Source of the DNA: Kuschelorhynchus macadamiae
Lineage: Eukaryota > Arthropoda > Insecta > Coleoptera > Curculionidae
DNA: 64,000 nt
Direction: 5' to 3'
Assembly (NCBI GenBank): GCA_030620095.1
Contig: JAUTXW010000331.1
Location: forward strand, 186,001-250,000
Below are positions 32,500 through 44,143 of this stretch, in pieces (within the stretch, counting starts at the first letter, position 1; each line of letters starts with the position of its first letter). The notes below the pieces were generated by a model. It had not been told where the DNA came from. It saw nothing but the letters and a program-made list of their open reading frames with translations, and ran no database searches. The translations under genes were made by a program, and so were the position numbers.

Positions 32500-35400
32500 T
32501 TGTCACATTCTTTCTCTGTTTGATAGTAGAGAGTATGTATTTGTTTTAAGATAATATAAATCTACACTAAGTGGTTGATTGAAAGAGAGGCAGAAAAGTT
32601 AGTGTGCAAATCACCGACTGCTCAGGGAGATTGGTTCATTTTCTATTTATAAGGGCGCCAACAGTTCTATACCAGTTGACTGTTACCCGCTCTAGATGTT
32701 ACGAGTACCACTCCTCAAGACCACTAAGATAAAATTAATTAAAGTTAATAATGAAAAAAAAAACAAAAAAAGCATATTCAACAAATAACATTTATTAACA
32801 AGTTCAGTGCTCCCCAAAATATTTCCAGAAATATGTATCTCCTGTAGGTTATTTTATATAGCATATAAAAGAAATTGGCCTTAATTGAAGTTTTTTTAAA
32901 AAAAATGATAATTGACTGTGTAATGATCCTATGTTAATCAGTTTTCATACCTCATATGCTGAGAGAAATATCTAAAGTATATTCAAATAAAGATCACTAT
33001 CCAAATATTAGATCAACTGTGTAAAATGTTTTATGAAAATAGCTAAAGAATCACAAAACAACAAAGTAAATGTTCAATAAAACCTGAAAATTAAGTAATA
33101 CGGATGAGAAAAGAATCAGCTAATGACAGGTAAAAGTAATAGACTCGAAAATCTATAAATGTTTATAAAGAAAATCTTTAAGTTGTTTTAATTTACCGAA
33201 CAATTTGATCTAACAGTAAAATTTTATCAAAAGATGCAAAATAATCAAGCAATTAATTAACTTCATTAATTCAAATACAATTAACAATAATAGAATAAAA
33301 GAAAAGAGTATTATGTGAATCTAAGAGCAAGCAAGTAACAGGAAAAATTTATATAACTAAGTTTCAAATCCAATCACCAATATTACCTAACAAATTGACA
33401 CCATTGTTTTATATCAAAATACCTTTCTAAAGCAAGTAAATACAATAAATCATAAATATCATCACATATTCCAGTAGTGTTACCTGTCTATAACACTTCT
33501 TATATACCTTGTATAAACTAACTAGATCTTATAATCTAAAATTTCAAGATGTGATAACACTTTACTACAACACTGTATCTTAAAGTATATTATACTATCA
33601 AATGTTGGCAGAAACCTATAGACTATTGTGTCATAAACTTATACTGGGATGTTCTGTATCTTAAAGCCTACTATACGGTCATATGTTGACAAAAACCTAT
33701 AGATTATTGTGTCCTAAACTTATAACGTGATATTTGAGTATCAGCATGAGTTATAAAGTAAAAATAATCTTATTGACAACAACAATAATCATGGTTTATG
33801 CACACCAGCAGTAGTTAGAACTTTATATCAAAAAGTATATTCTACACTCAAAAGAAACAGAAAAAGTCATAAAGTTGATCAGCAATAAACAATATAGTCA
33901 ATTCAGCACAAGGGATGTTAAAATTAAGATACTTATCTAAGTGTCTATCAGCATCGGTAACTTAGATCAGCAGTCTATGATGTAAGTGTCATCGAAGACA
34001 TTTCCAGCAGGAAAACTGGGTACGTACACATTTAAGTACTAGGTAACAGACTTCTGCTCCACTTACAATGACACATCCAGGTTCAAACCCTGGTTAGGAG
34101 AACAGGAACAAGAAGTAGAAGAGGAGGGAGAAGAAGAAAAAAAAACCCTAGAATAGTACAAACGTCTAAGATTTACACCCCAAATAAAAGTATATAGGTC
34201 TGTTTAACAACTCAACACCCAGTATATCAAATAAAGAAAATAATTCCAAACAAAAATGTATCAATATTTCGCAGCTTGACTTCATTTAAACCAATTTACC
34301 CAAATTACAAAAAATCTTAAGTCATTCTATTATAGAAATTCAAAATATTAGGCTCGTACATGTCTATTACGATACATAATATTATCAAATACAACCCCTT
34401 AACATTATATACAAAATATAAGCAACATATAATTAATTAATACTAATATAGGTACATTACAGCCCTTATAGTGAATAGTAACAAGAATCCACCCTTAAAA
34501 TCTTGTAAATATCAATACAAAATGTCATTACTCCAGTATAAGTAAGCTAATATAAGATGTTACAGACAGAAAATGTAAATCACTGATACAATATTGTTCA
34601 ATTTTTCCAAATTGGTTAAAGCAGATAGCATGTATTTTTATCTTATAAGGTTGGTTCGGTCTTCAAAGGAATATGAAAATTAAAGTGATTTTTATAGATA
34701 TATAGGCCTCTTTCCTAATTATAACATACACCTGTAATAGTTGTATTGAAACACACTTATTAAAGAAAACAAATTCTCCCCAATGTATTTACTATTCTTT
34801 ACTTTATGCAAACTTAAATAACAGTTGGCTTATGGAGTTTACAAATAGACCTTTTTGTATTGCAGAAATAAAGTTAGTTATTATAACAAACATAAGTTAT
34901 ATATACATTCAGCACATATCTTAAGAAAATGAAAAGTACTATTGAATACATTGTTTGCTACACAAATCAAAGGGCAGTCAAGAGTGTCCCCATCGCTCTT
35001 AATTTTAATAAGTAAAATAACTCTGTGGCCTTGTATTTACTTTTTAATAAGAGAACTAAGTAACAAAAAAAAAATAACCCCTTTTTTATATATAAACAAA
35101 AAGACCTTAGTGATAGCCGAGAAACTATATCTAAGCTAGAGGTTAGAACATAACCTTTAAAAAATAATATGGCAAAATACAAGTAAATATGTACAGGGAA
35201 AGTATATCACATTTTAGTGAATATAAAATTGGTTATCTTACCTTATTTGATGGTAAAGGGTTTCTTATTAGTCATTTCGTAAAGTTTGTCCCATCAAAAA
35301 GATATGGTAGGTGGTCAAGTGCAGTTAAATCCTCACAAGAGAGTAATAAAAGGTTCCTCAACCAAAAATATTAAGGTACAACGTAATTAAATACACATAG

Positions 35401-35858
35401 GAGCCTTTTTTAACTAAGTTGCCGACGTAAATCCCAAAAGATGGCCTGGAGTAAAACAGAATCAATTCGGCGACAAACTTTTACACTTAACCTTCACCTT
35501 CCAGAGAGACAAAAAGCTTAACCTACCTCACCACCAGGTCAAGGCAGCAGTAGGGGGATGACAATCCGTTAGTGGTGCAACTTTACTAAAATCAAACGGA
35601 CCAAATCTGGACAATAGATCAGCCAATCCCTGAGCTGGATCACAGGAAAGAAAAAATATTTAAAGAAGAAAGTAAAATTACTAATTGAACAAAACTAAGG
35701 TGCCATCTACACGAAGACTAGTAAATTGCCTCAATATGAAGCGGAAGATTTCGCTAAGCAGAGCCCGCGAGCACCTTACTACATCGATAGGAGACTTACA
35801 GTACCGGATTTACGGATTTTTATGCATTAAAATGTAGTGACGAAATTAAAATGTTACA
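32500..35858 (-). repeat. gypsy 5' LTR, unusually long (3359 bp)
   Basis: Co-linear with 24362-27676. It differs by scattered substitutions and small indels, including about 14 extra bases (CCGGATTTACGGAT) near 35803-35818. Plus-strand ends are TGTCACATTC and AATGTTACA. Confidence 0.93.
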
Positions 35859-36399
35859 GAGTAATAAAGAAAATAAGGAGTTTTCGCAAGAAAGCGTTAG
35901 TTTATCATCAAGAAATGTAGCGATTGATCAAGTACTTTTATCGACAGTTTTAATAGATATTTTTGATATGAACAATAAACGCCGTGTAGCGCGTGCATCG
36001 CTAGACGCAGGGTCACAGAGTAGTTTCTTGACGGAGAGTTTTTGCAATAACATTAAGATACCGTTTAAATCTGTTTATATAAAATTAGGTGGTTTAAATG
36101 AAACTCAATCAGAATGTAAAGGTAAGTGTATCGCTCGAGTACAATCGAAAATAAATACATATTCAACAAATATTTCATGTCTGATAGTGCCACAAATTAC
36201 AGGTAGTTTGCCCAACTTTAAAATAGACAAGCGTAGTCTAAATATTCCACATTACATAAAGTTAGCCAATCCAAATTTTGATACTCCAGGTGAAATGGAC
36301 ATGCTTATAGGAGCTGATCACTTTTGGGATGTTATGTGTGTTGGTCAATTAAAATTAGGTAAATATGGACCTTATCTACAAAAAACTAATTTTGGTTGA
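35859..36399 (+). pseudogene. pol: BEL/Pao aspartic protease region (DUF1758)
   Basis: It resumes the BEL frame on the far side of the gypsy insertion, beginning with the duplicated GAGT. RRVARASLDAGSQSSFLTES holds the catalytic DAGSQSSF signature of DUF1758 proteases, followed by MLIGADHFWDVM. It ends at a TGA at 36397-36399 where an intact element would read on. Confidence 0.85.
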
Positions 36400-36454
36400 G
36401 TCGTGTGTGGTTGAATCCAAGGTAGTTTAAGTCAGGTAGTGCAATGTAATTTGC

Positions 36455-37620
36455 TCAAAAACGCATGAAATTGATAAACAACTCACTCGCTTTTGGGAAC
36501 TTGAAGAATTTCCACGTGTCAAGCATATGTCTGCCGAGGAAAGAGCTTGTGAGGAGCATTTTGTAAAAACTTTTGAACGCGACGCAGACGGACGCTTTGT
36601 GGTCACACACCATTGTCAAAGGATGTGAAACTCTTAGGCAGCTCGTACCAGACAGCACAAAGGCGGTTTTTGGCGCTAGAACGTAAGTTCAGTCGCAATG
36701 AAGGGTTTAAGGAGCAGTATGTTAGGTTTGTTGATGAATACAAGGCTTTGGGGGCATATGGACAAGGTCAAGGACGACGATGAATCAAAGGTGACATATT
36801 ACATGCCACATCATGGGGTGCTGAAAGAAAGTAGCTTAACAACGAAGCTTCGCGTCGTTTTTGATGCTTCTAGTCCAAGCAGTTAAGGGTACTCGTTCAA
36901 TGACCTTCAAATGGCTGGCCCTACTATTCAGTCCGACATTTTCACAATTCTTTTGCGTTACCGTAAACACAATTTCGTTATTGCGGCAGATGTCGAGAAA
37001 ATGTACCGGATGTGTCAAATAAAGCCAGAGCAGAAATCTTTACAAACAATCCTGTGGCGTGACGATGTCATAAAACCTATCGAAACTTTTGAACTACTTA
37101 CAGTGACGTACGGAACAAAATCAGCTTCCTTTTTAGCAATCAGGTATCTTTATCAGTTAGGTTTAGAGTGTGAAACAGTATACCCAGAGGCCTCACGTGT
37201 TATAAAGGATGATTTATATGTTGATGACATGTTGACCGGTGCGGAGACCGTAGAGGGCGCGATTACGTTAGCAAACGAAGTATTTAATATTCTCAAAAGG
37301 GCAGGGTTTCATTTACGGAAATGGGTATCAAACAATAAGGATATTTTGAAAGGCATCAGAACATCTGATCGAACTGTTTTTGTCGATTTAGATATAAAAG
37401 AAAACACTAACACTTTGGGTTTAGTTTGGAATGGCAAGAGGGATGTTGTTTTATACAAAATAGGTTCTAGCTCTTTACAAGTATTTGTAGCGAATCGTAT
37501 TTCAGCTATACAAGAGTTAACTAGCGCCAGTAACTGGAGACACGTATTAACCGCAGATAATCCAGCCGATTATGTATCCCGGGGTGTAAAACCAAGTAAT
37601 CTAATTCTTGACATTTATTG
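36455..37620 (+). pseudogene. pol: BEL/Pao reverse transcriptase, stop and internal deletion
   Basis: Blocks in order: RFWELEEFPRVKHMSAEERA, a frameshift near 36615, LTTKLRVVFDASSPSS followed by TAA (36884-36886), AADVEKMYRMCQIKPEQKSL and the catalytic DDLYVDDMLTGAE. At about 37455-37480 the text jumps from LGLVWNGKRDVVLY to VFVANRISAIQE. In intact elements these are far apart, so the RT thumb and RNase H have been deleted. Confidence 0.87.
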
Positions 37621-38029
37621 GTTCGGTCCAAATTGGCTAAAATACAATGAATATTGTTGGCCAAAAGGTCAGGTTCCAGAGACTGGGCTTCCAGAGATAC
37701 GTAAAACAGTCACACACGCTCAAGCACATTCTTTAGATCTGTCCATTAATTTGAATGTATCTAGTCTGACGAAACTAGAAAGAACGCTTGCTTATTGCTT
37801 CAGATTCAAGAACAACTGTTTAAAATCTAAAGAAACGGGAGTTTCTTTAGATTTTAAATATATTGAAATAAAACAAGCTTCATCATGTCTCATTAAAATC
37901 TTACAATTTCAAAGTTTTAAAAGCGGAATTTATAGGATTCAACAAGGTAAAGCTATTGACAAAGGTAGCACGCTTTTAAAACTCAACCCATTTTTGGACA
38001 GCTTGTAAATTCAGGTTTTGACTTTTCAA

Positions 38030-38891
38030 AAAGGCATCCGATAGTTCTTTCTTGTAAACACAATTTCACAAAGTTATTATTTCTACGAGAGCATCGGATA
38101 CTACTTCATGCAGGACCTCAGTTGTTGTTATCAAAAATTCGAGAAAAGTTTTGGCCTATATCAGGGCGTAATTTAGCACGCAAAATTTATCATGACTGTG
38201 TCCGTTGTTTTAGAGCTCATCCAGCTGCAATAAACCCCATCATGGGTAATTTGCCTAGCAAACGTGTTAACCCAGCACCACCATTTTTTATTACCGGTGT
38301 TGACTATGCTGGGCCATTTTTGGTTAGAGATATTTGTATGTATATATAGATTTATTTGTATGTTTTGTAACAAAAGCAATCCATCTGGAGTTGGTGTCCG
38401 ACCTGACAACAGAGGCCTTTCTTGCAGCATTCAAGCGTTTTGTATCACGTCGCGGTAGGCCGTCTCAAGTATATTCGGATAATGGTAGTAATTTTTTAGG
38501 GGCAAGTCGAGCATTAAAACCCTTGGGCATATTTTTAAAGGAAAACTGTGACGCCTTGACTGAAGTTATCGAGAATGACGGCGTTTCATGGTCCTTTATT
38601 CCACCTCATTCTCCACATTTTGGTGGCCTGTGGGAGGCCGGCGACAAAGCCACTAAATTCCACCCGAAACGTGTTGCGGGTAACGCTCTATTAACTTTTG
38701 AACGGTTTTATACATTATTAGTTCAAGTGGAGGCAGTGTTAAACTCGAGTCCCATGTCTCCCCTCTCTAGTGATCCCTCTGATTATACACCCTTGACACC
38801 TGCGCACTTTTTGATTGGGCTTACCATGACGTCAGTCGCTGAGCCAGAATTGACCAAGATTCCAGAAAATCGGTTGTCGCATTTTGAATGA
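38030..38891 (+). pseudogene. pol: BEL/Pao integrase (frameshifted)
   Basis: The zinc-binding part reads HPIVLSCKHNFTKLLFLREH, then KIYHDCVRCFRAHPA. The core domain shows ITGVDYAGPFLV, a frameshift near 38335, then TKAIHLELVSDLTTEAFLAA, YSDNGSNFLGASRAL (second Asp) and PPHSPHFGGLWEAGDKATKF (catalytic Glu). All three acidic residues are present, but the frame is broken. Confidence 0.88.
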
Positions 38892-39162
38892 TCTTCAGCA
38901 ACATTTTTGGTCTAGATGGTCCCTTGAGTACATCTCTGAATTACAAGAACGTACAAAGTGGCGTAATAATCATGACTGTTTAAAAATTAATGACCTAGTC
39001 TTAATCAAGGACAATAATCTCCCACCGTGTAAATGGTTGTTAGGAAGAATAGAACTGTTACATCCTGGCAAAGATGGAACCTCCAGAGTGGCTACCGTTC
39101 GAACCAAGAAAGGAAGCATCAAACGTTCTTTTGCAAAAATATGTCCTTTGCCTAAGGACTAG
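38872..39162 (+). pseudogene. pol: BEL/Pao C-terminal DUF5641-type domain
   Basis: HFWSRWSLEYISELQERTKW and NDLVLIKDNNLPPCKWLLGR, then VRTKKGSIKRSFAKICPLP, match the domain that ends BEL/Pao polyproteins. A one-base shift separates it from the integrase frame at about 38888. Confidence 0.87.
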
Positions 39163-39238
39163 TTATGGATTTGTGTTGTTTTTAGACATTTGTTTATTCT
39201 CAGCGATTGTTTTAGTGTTTTTGAAAGTGTGCCCTTTT

Positions 39239-39252
39239 AAGGCGGGGGGCGA
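39239..39252 (+). other. BEL/Pao polypurine tract
   Basis: AAGGCGGGGGGCGA lies immediately before the 3' LTR start TGTTCAG at 39253, the expected plus-strand primer position. Confidence 0.75.
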
Positions 39253-39598
39253 TGTTCAGTATCAAAATAAGAAAGACTTTAAAAATGTGACAACAGTTAC
39301 ACAACGGCAACAGTGCGTCTTCGTCGAGGCAGCGCCCACCTTCCCATAAGCAGTTAACAGCAGCATGCGCGGTAAGAAACGAACAGTCAGTAGTGCGAGA
39401 ACAACAAGTACATGCGCGCTGCTGCGCCATCAGAGTTCTCGCGAGACAAACACGCGTTTAAATATTTTATTCACCTTTAATGTAAAGTTATTTTATTATA
39501 GTTATAAAATCTTATTCGTGTGTTTTTATTTAACGTTAGAATTACCGAACCAGGCTTATATTAATACAGTCCATATATAAAACAACTAATACCGTACA
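39253..39598 (+). repeat. BEL/Pao 3' LTR
   Basis: 346 bp, nearly identical to 22472-22819. Ends ACCGTACA, followed by target duplication GATAT. Confidence 0.95.
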
Positions 39599-39603
39599 GA
39601 TAT

Positions 39604-41668
39604 TACTCTAGAACAACTGAGGAAACTAGACAGACAAATTCAAAAAAAGTTTGATAAGTGCCTTTAATTAACTGGCGGACTGATGCAAGCTAAAAAAATT
39701 TGGTTAGCATTAATTTTATTTTCTGAAGTTTTATCTCATCTTACAAATAAAAATAGTTGTTTTTAGTCCTTTAATTTGAAGGATTACTTGGATTAGAAAA
39801 AATAAAATTATAAGATCAATGTGAATATTAATTTGCTCACAAAATTATTATGATGCTATTGTTTTATGACAATTTAAGTGACTAAGATATTTTGTCTAAA
39901 AATCGCTAATATAATTTCTTAAATTTTTACAAAAGAAACGAAACCTAGTAGGCCTTAATTAGTATAAGAAAATAGTAATATGTCTTGTAGCTATAGTTTT
40001 TTTGCACTCTATAATTCAAAGTTTATCAAAATCGAACTTTTGACAGTCGTTTGAACCCCGCCTCATTTTCATTTTAAAAGATAGAAAAAAATGTTACATA
40101 CAAAAGTTTTAAGAGACTTGAACCGCCAGGTATTGCTAAAAAAATAAATTCATCAGATTTAGATAAAATAGACAAAAACCTCCATTAAGAAACAGAGAAA
40201 AATATGAATACATTGCATCTTATGGCAATGTCAATTTTTCAGGTTGTCAAAGATAGGTACCAAACCAGGTATATTTATAAAGGTCATATATTTTTCAATT
40301 ATCATCGGTTATATTTTTTAGGAAATCCTGGAGGTTCATGTAAAATTTTTAAACTTTGTATTTAATAGTTTTTTTTCTCTCTTAAAATAAAGCTTGTAGG
40401 TCCCATTCAAAATGTAAACGGAAAACCCATACATAGGTACTTATTCAAAGAATTACGATCTTTTGTTTTTGAGATTTTAAGTAATTTATAACAGCAAAAT
40501 AATCTATGTATGAACGAGTATGTGAATTGATGAGCTTATCTAAATAGGAATAAAAATATAGCAAATCATTTTCGAGATCCAAGGTATGTTTACGTTAAAC
40601 ATACTTTTTATTCATCTCGTTTAATAATGGTGTATTTAAAAATCTATTATTTCTTTTTTGTACAGTTTTTCTTATAAATGTGACCTGAAGGTGCTCTCTT
40701 AACTAATATTTATTTAGAGAAGAAAGTAACTTTTTTATATTTATTGCCACTCAAGTTATGATTTCGAGAGTATATTCGTCATAATCTGGGCGCTTTCTGG
40801 TTTCGTTATTTTCTCTTTTTACACTTTGCAACTTGATGAAGTGTATTTAGGTCAAGTTTTATTAACCTTTTAATTCAAATCAGCTCAAAGAATGTAATTT
40901 ATGCACTTTTATCCATTGAATTAAACATCCTATCTAATAAAATTCTAAAAACTTGTATTGTTTCTAAAAGTCTAATATATTACACTAACCAATCTATTTT
41001 TGTTATCAAATTATAATAAATTAATTTTGTTGTACAGAAGGGCTAATAAAATACAATTAGAGATACATATGGAACAAAACAATTTGGAGTTTCTTAAAAA
41101 AGTATTTTATTAAATATGAATTAGAATGATACAATAATTTCCAGTTTAGAATGTATATTTGTTTTTACAAACATCTACTAATTTTTATATTACATTTTAA
41201 AATTAATTTATTTACATAATATACATTATAAAAAATCACGAATAACCATGTAAGAAAGCTAAATAACAAAAATAAACTCAACTAATATAGTTGAGATGTA
41301 AAAGGGTCTTTTACACGCCTATGGCAAACATTAGGTTCAATATTTAGATTCATGCATATTTAAAACTTATCTTAATCAGATAATATCAAGAAAAATAAAA
41401 AATACAATGATTCTTGCATAGGACTATAAAAGACTATGGCTTTTAAAGTGTCAAAGGATATCATTCAGAAGAAGCACTAGGGGCTTCTTAAGAACAATTT
41501 AATGTTAACAATATTATAAGGATATGGTAACAAAGTAAAAAAGAGATTGTACTAAAATATAACAGTAATATGATACACACAGTATTGTATCTAAACACAT
41601 ACATGCAAACCTTCACAGATTTAAATAGAGAAAAAAGATAACACACAATAAATTGTTCATTCTATGTA
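39604..41668. other. intergenic AT-rich DNA
   Basis: No gene recognised, apart from the short frame directly after the BEL insertion (39604-39668) discussed in the findings. Very AT-rich with no long open frame. Confidence 0.55.
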
Positions 41669-42150
41669 CAGTGCGATCAATTTATCTTTAGTTTTAAAGT
41701 TAGCCGTGAACCAAGAAATAAACTAGATTTGCTCAACAAGTTTTTTTTTAAGAATTTAAAAATAAACTCAATTTTACAAATATCACCATCTTTTAAATGG
41801 GGACACCCTGTATAATATGTCCCTCAAATGGTTTTTTTTTCTTGCAGATTATAAATATATCTGGTCTGATAACGTTATGTTCAAAAACACCCAAAAAATT
41901 ATGAAAATACTCTATTACATAGTAGTCATATGAGAATATATTGCCTCTTAGCGCAGGGTTTTTCTTCTCAAATTTCTCCGGTGTCTTTGAAGATAAAGTT
42001 ATCAATCAAGATCTTTATAAGCTGCAAGAAGAGACTCATTCAAGGAACATACAATATACAGGGTGTTCCATTAAAAAAACTGGTTATATAAAATAGAAAG
42101 TAAGGAGATATGGCAGGCTAAAATGCTATCAAGATAAATTGATCGCACTG
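41669..42150. mobile_element. foldback MITE with CAGTGCG termini and ACACCCTGTATA subterminal repeats
   Basis: The terminal inverted repeats CAGTGCGATCAATTTATCTT (41669-41688) and their complement (42131-42150) are perfect. A second inverted pair lies inside: AATGGGGACACCCTGTATAA near 41796 and its complement near 42052-42071, continuing to CTTGCAG on both sides. TA precedes the left end and CA follows the right end, suggesting a decayed TA duplication (Tc1/mariner-like). There is no transposase; the small minus frame inside has no known domain. Confidence 0.8.
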
Positions 42151-42762
42151 CACATTCCTTCCAGATTGCTATAGAGATAATGGGATGTTTTCAGGAACAT
42201 ATTCTATCCAAGGAATGGGTAACATGTTTTTGTGGGATATGTACCAGTTATGTCTTAAATAAGTAAATAAATTTAAAAACAATTAATAGTTTTTTCAGTT
42301 CAGTAAGTTCTAAACTATTCATTTAACTAAATTAAGGTACTAACAGTTGATATAATTTTAAAGGGATCCTAAAACTGTATTGATCAAGCCAATCTGATAA
42401 AAATAATCCCTATATAAGTTTGGCGAGTAAGATACAATCTGAAAAAGGAATAATCAAAGCGCACCTTTGCGAGATTGTAATAAATCTAATATAAACTTTT
42501 GAGTATTAACAATAAATTGAAGACTTAAATCAGATCTGAAGGCACTACATCACATTCAATTTTATGACAAAATTCTTATCTCTTAACTTATCGAAAATAT
42601 AAAAACCTGTTTAATCACAATTTAGGAATTCAAGGTGTTTCTAATACATATTTAAAATTCATAACTCTAGAATATTGGCATATTCCTTACAGTTACTATT
42701 TATAATAAAGACTCGTGCTTTTTTGCTACAAAATATTTTTTAAATATTCATTAGGAATAATA
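42151..42762. other. intergenic AT-rich DNA
   Basis: Nothing recognised. Confidence 0.5.
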
Positions 42763-44143
42763 CGGTCAACTGGGGGGTTTAGTAAACGACGTATTTCCAG
42801 ATTCAAATTTCGCGCCAGGTGCCACTAGCGTCTTGCTTTTGCGGTGACTTTTCCTTCCTTTAGAATACCCCACCCACAAGCTACACTTTCTAAAGAGGCA
42901 TCCCTCTCTATCAGTTAAAAAGCCAGAATATGTGCAAAGAATTACACAAACCCAAACCTAAAATTATTTATAATTTTTGTGATACCCTAAAACAAACACT
43001 GGTTAGCAAGAATCTGAATGATCTCGAAAAGGCAACTTGATTTCGTTGCAGCCGTTGATTCTGTTTTACCTCTGGTCAAGGAGTTTTACCAAAGGAGTAC
43101 AAAATGACCATATTACCATCTCAGCGAATGAATGGATGGAGGAATTTGTTCTTTCAATTTTATATGTCCAAAAGTAGGAGAAGTCAAACAAATGGTTGAT
43201 CTTCATGCTTTACTTACTTACAGGAAGCAATTAACAACAACATAGTTTTGTTCAAACTACCAAGCCATTTGATGGATACATTTTCACCCTCTAGATAGGT
43301 GTGTATTTGGACCTGTAAAGGCCTGTTGGGAGAAAGATCTTATCGCTCAAAAAGTGAGTGATGGTTTATTTTTTTATAGGTAGAATTTTCTGAGCTTAAA
43401 ACTGGGAAAAATCTATGAAACGAGAAAATATTATTTCTGGATTTAAATCCACAGGTATATTTTCTGTGGACAGCTTAAAGTTTCCCATAAGTCAATTTAT
43501 CATAACAACTGATATAATGACTTTAATATTTAAAAAGGGGAGAGCTCAGCAAACTAACGCCTCAGATTTAACCTTGAACTTCCCAAATCGCCATATCTTC
43601 GATGTCCCAAACCCACACTGGCCAAGTTGATGTGTCAGATCAACCTTTTACTTTGCAAACCAACTCGAACCAAACTGATGTAGATGTATCTTATCATCCT
43701 TCGAGTGTACACCAAATTAATCAGACAGGCCAACTTTGTCTTTATTCCATAATGAAAGCATCCCATGTTACAAATCAACATCATTCTTACCAAGCAAACT
43801 TATAGGTTACTAATTTGCCTGCAAATAATGGAAATACTAGTTTTCTGAATTGGAAACTGTTATGAAAAAAAATTAAGTTATGTGTATTGGAGAAAACCAC
43901 ACAAGTGTGTTTGATGGTAAAGTACTCACCACCTAAGCAATCTTACGAAGACTAAAGGGGGCGGAAGAAAATTGCTAAAAAAGAAATGTGTAAAATTACA
44001 TAATTATTCAGAGTAAAAAAAAATTAATTTCTAATGCTTATTATTTGCCTAAAATATGACTATAAATATATAACATAAATCACCCATATAGGAATATGTA
44101 AACAAACCTGTCAAAACCGTTTAAAATAACCCCAGTTGACTCA
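42763..44143 (+). mobile_element. pogo/jerky-like DNA transposon relic
   Basis: Inverted ends GTCAACTGGGG (42765-42775) and CCCCAGTTGAC (44130-44140) flank a decayed transposase. Plus-strand pieces include DRCVFGPVKACWEKDLIAQK (42300s-type LQPLDVxVFGPLK block, here near 43300-43345) and MKRENIISGFKSTGIFSVDS followed by LKFPIS at 43415-43490, the C-terminal signature of Tigger/jerky-type DDE transposases. The catalytic part and the DNA-binding domains are missing or unreadable, with many stops. TA precedes the left end, as expected for the superfamily. Confidence 0.75.

Larger units (their letters stand above)
24362..35858 (-). mobile_element. Ty3/gypsy LTR retrotransposon with 3.3 kb LTRs, nested in BEL/Pao
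   Basis: LTRs are 24362-27676 (3315 bp) and 32500-35858 (3359 bp). Target duplication GAGT lies at 24358-24361 and 35859-35862, inside the BEL coding region. On the minus strand the order is 5' LTR, primer-binding site, gag, protease, RT, RNase H, integrase, polypurine tract, 3' LTR, the Ty3/gypsy order. The internal part is only 4.8 kb, so more than half of the element is LTR. The coding region has stops and frameshifts (TAG in RT at about 29970, frameshifts in gag and near 29740). Dead or non-autonomous copy. Confidence 0.93.
22472..39598 (+). mobile_element. BEL/Pao LTR retrotransposon, interrupted by a gypsy element
   Basis: The LTRs are 22472-22819 and 39253-39598, TG...CA ends, about 2 percent diverged with small indels. 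Target duplication GATAT lies at 22467-22471 and 39599-39603. Without the nested element it is about 5.6 kb. Domain order is Gag with DUF1759 and zinc knuckles, aspartic protease (DUF1758), RT with YVDD, integrase and the DUF5641-type C-terminal domain, which is specific to BEL/Pao. Damage includes frameshifts in Gag, a premature stop in RT, loss of the RT thumb and RNase H, a frameshift in integrase and the nested insertion. It cannot mobilise by itself. Confidence 0.93.
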
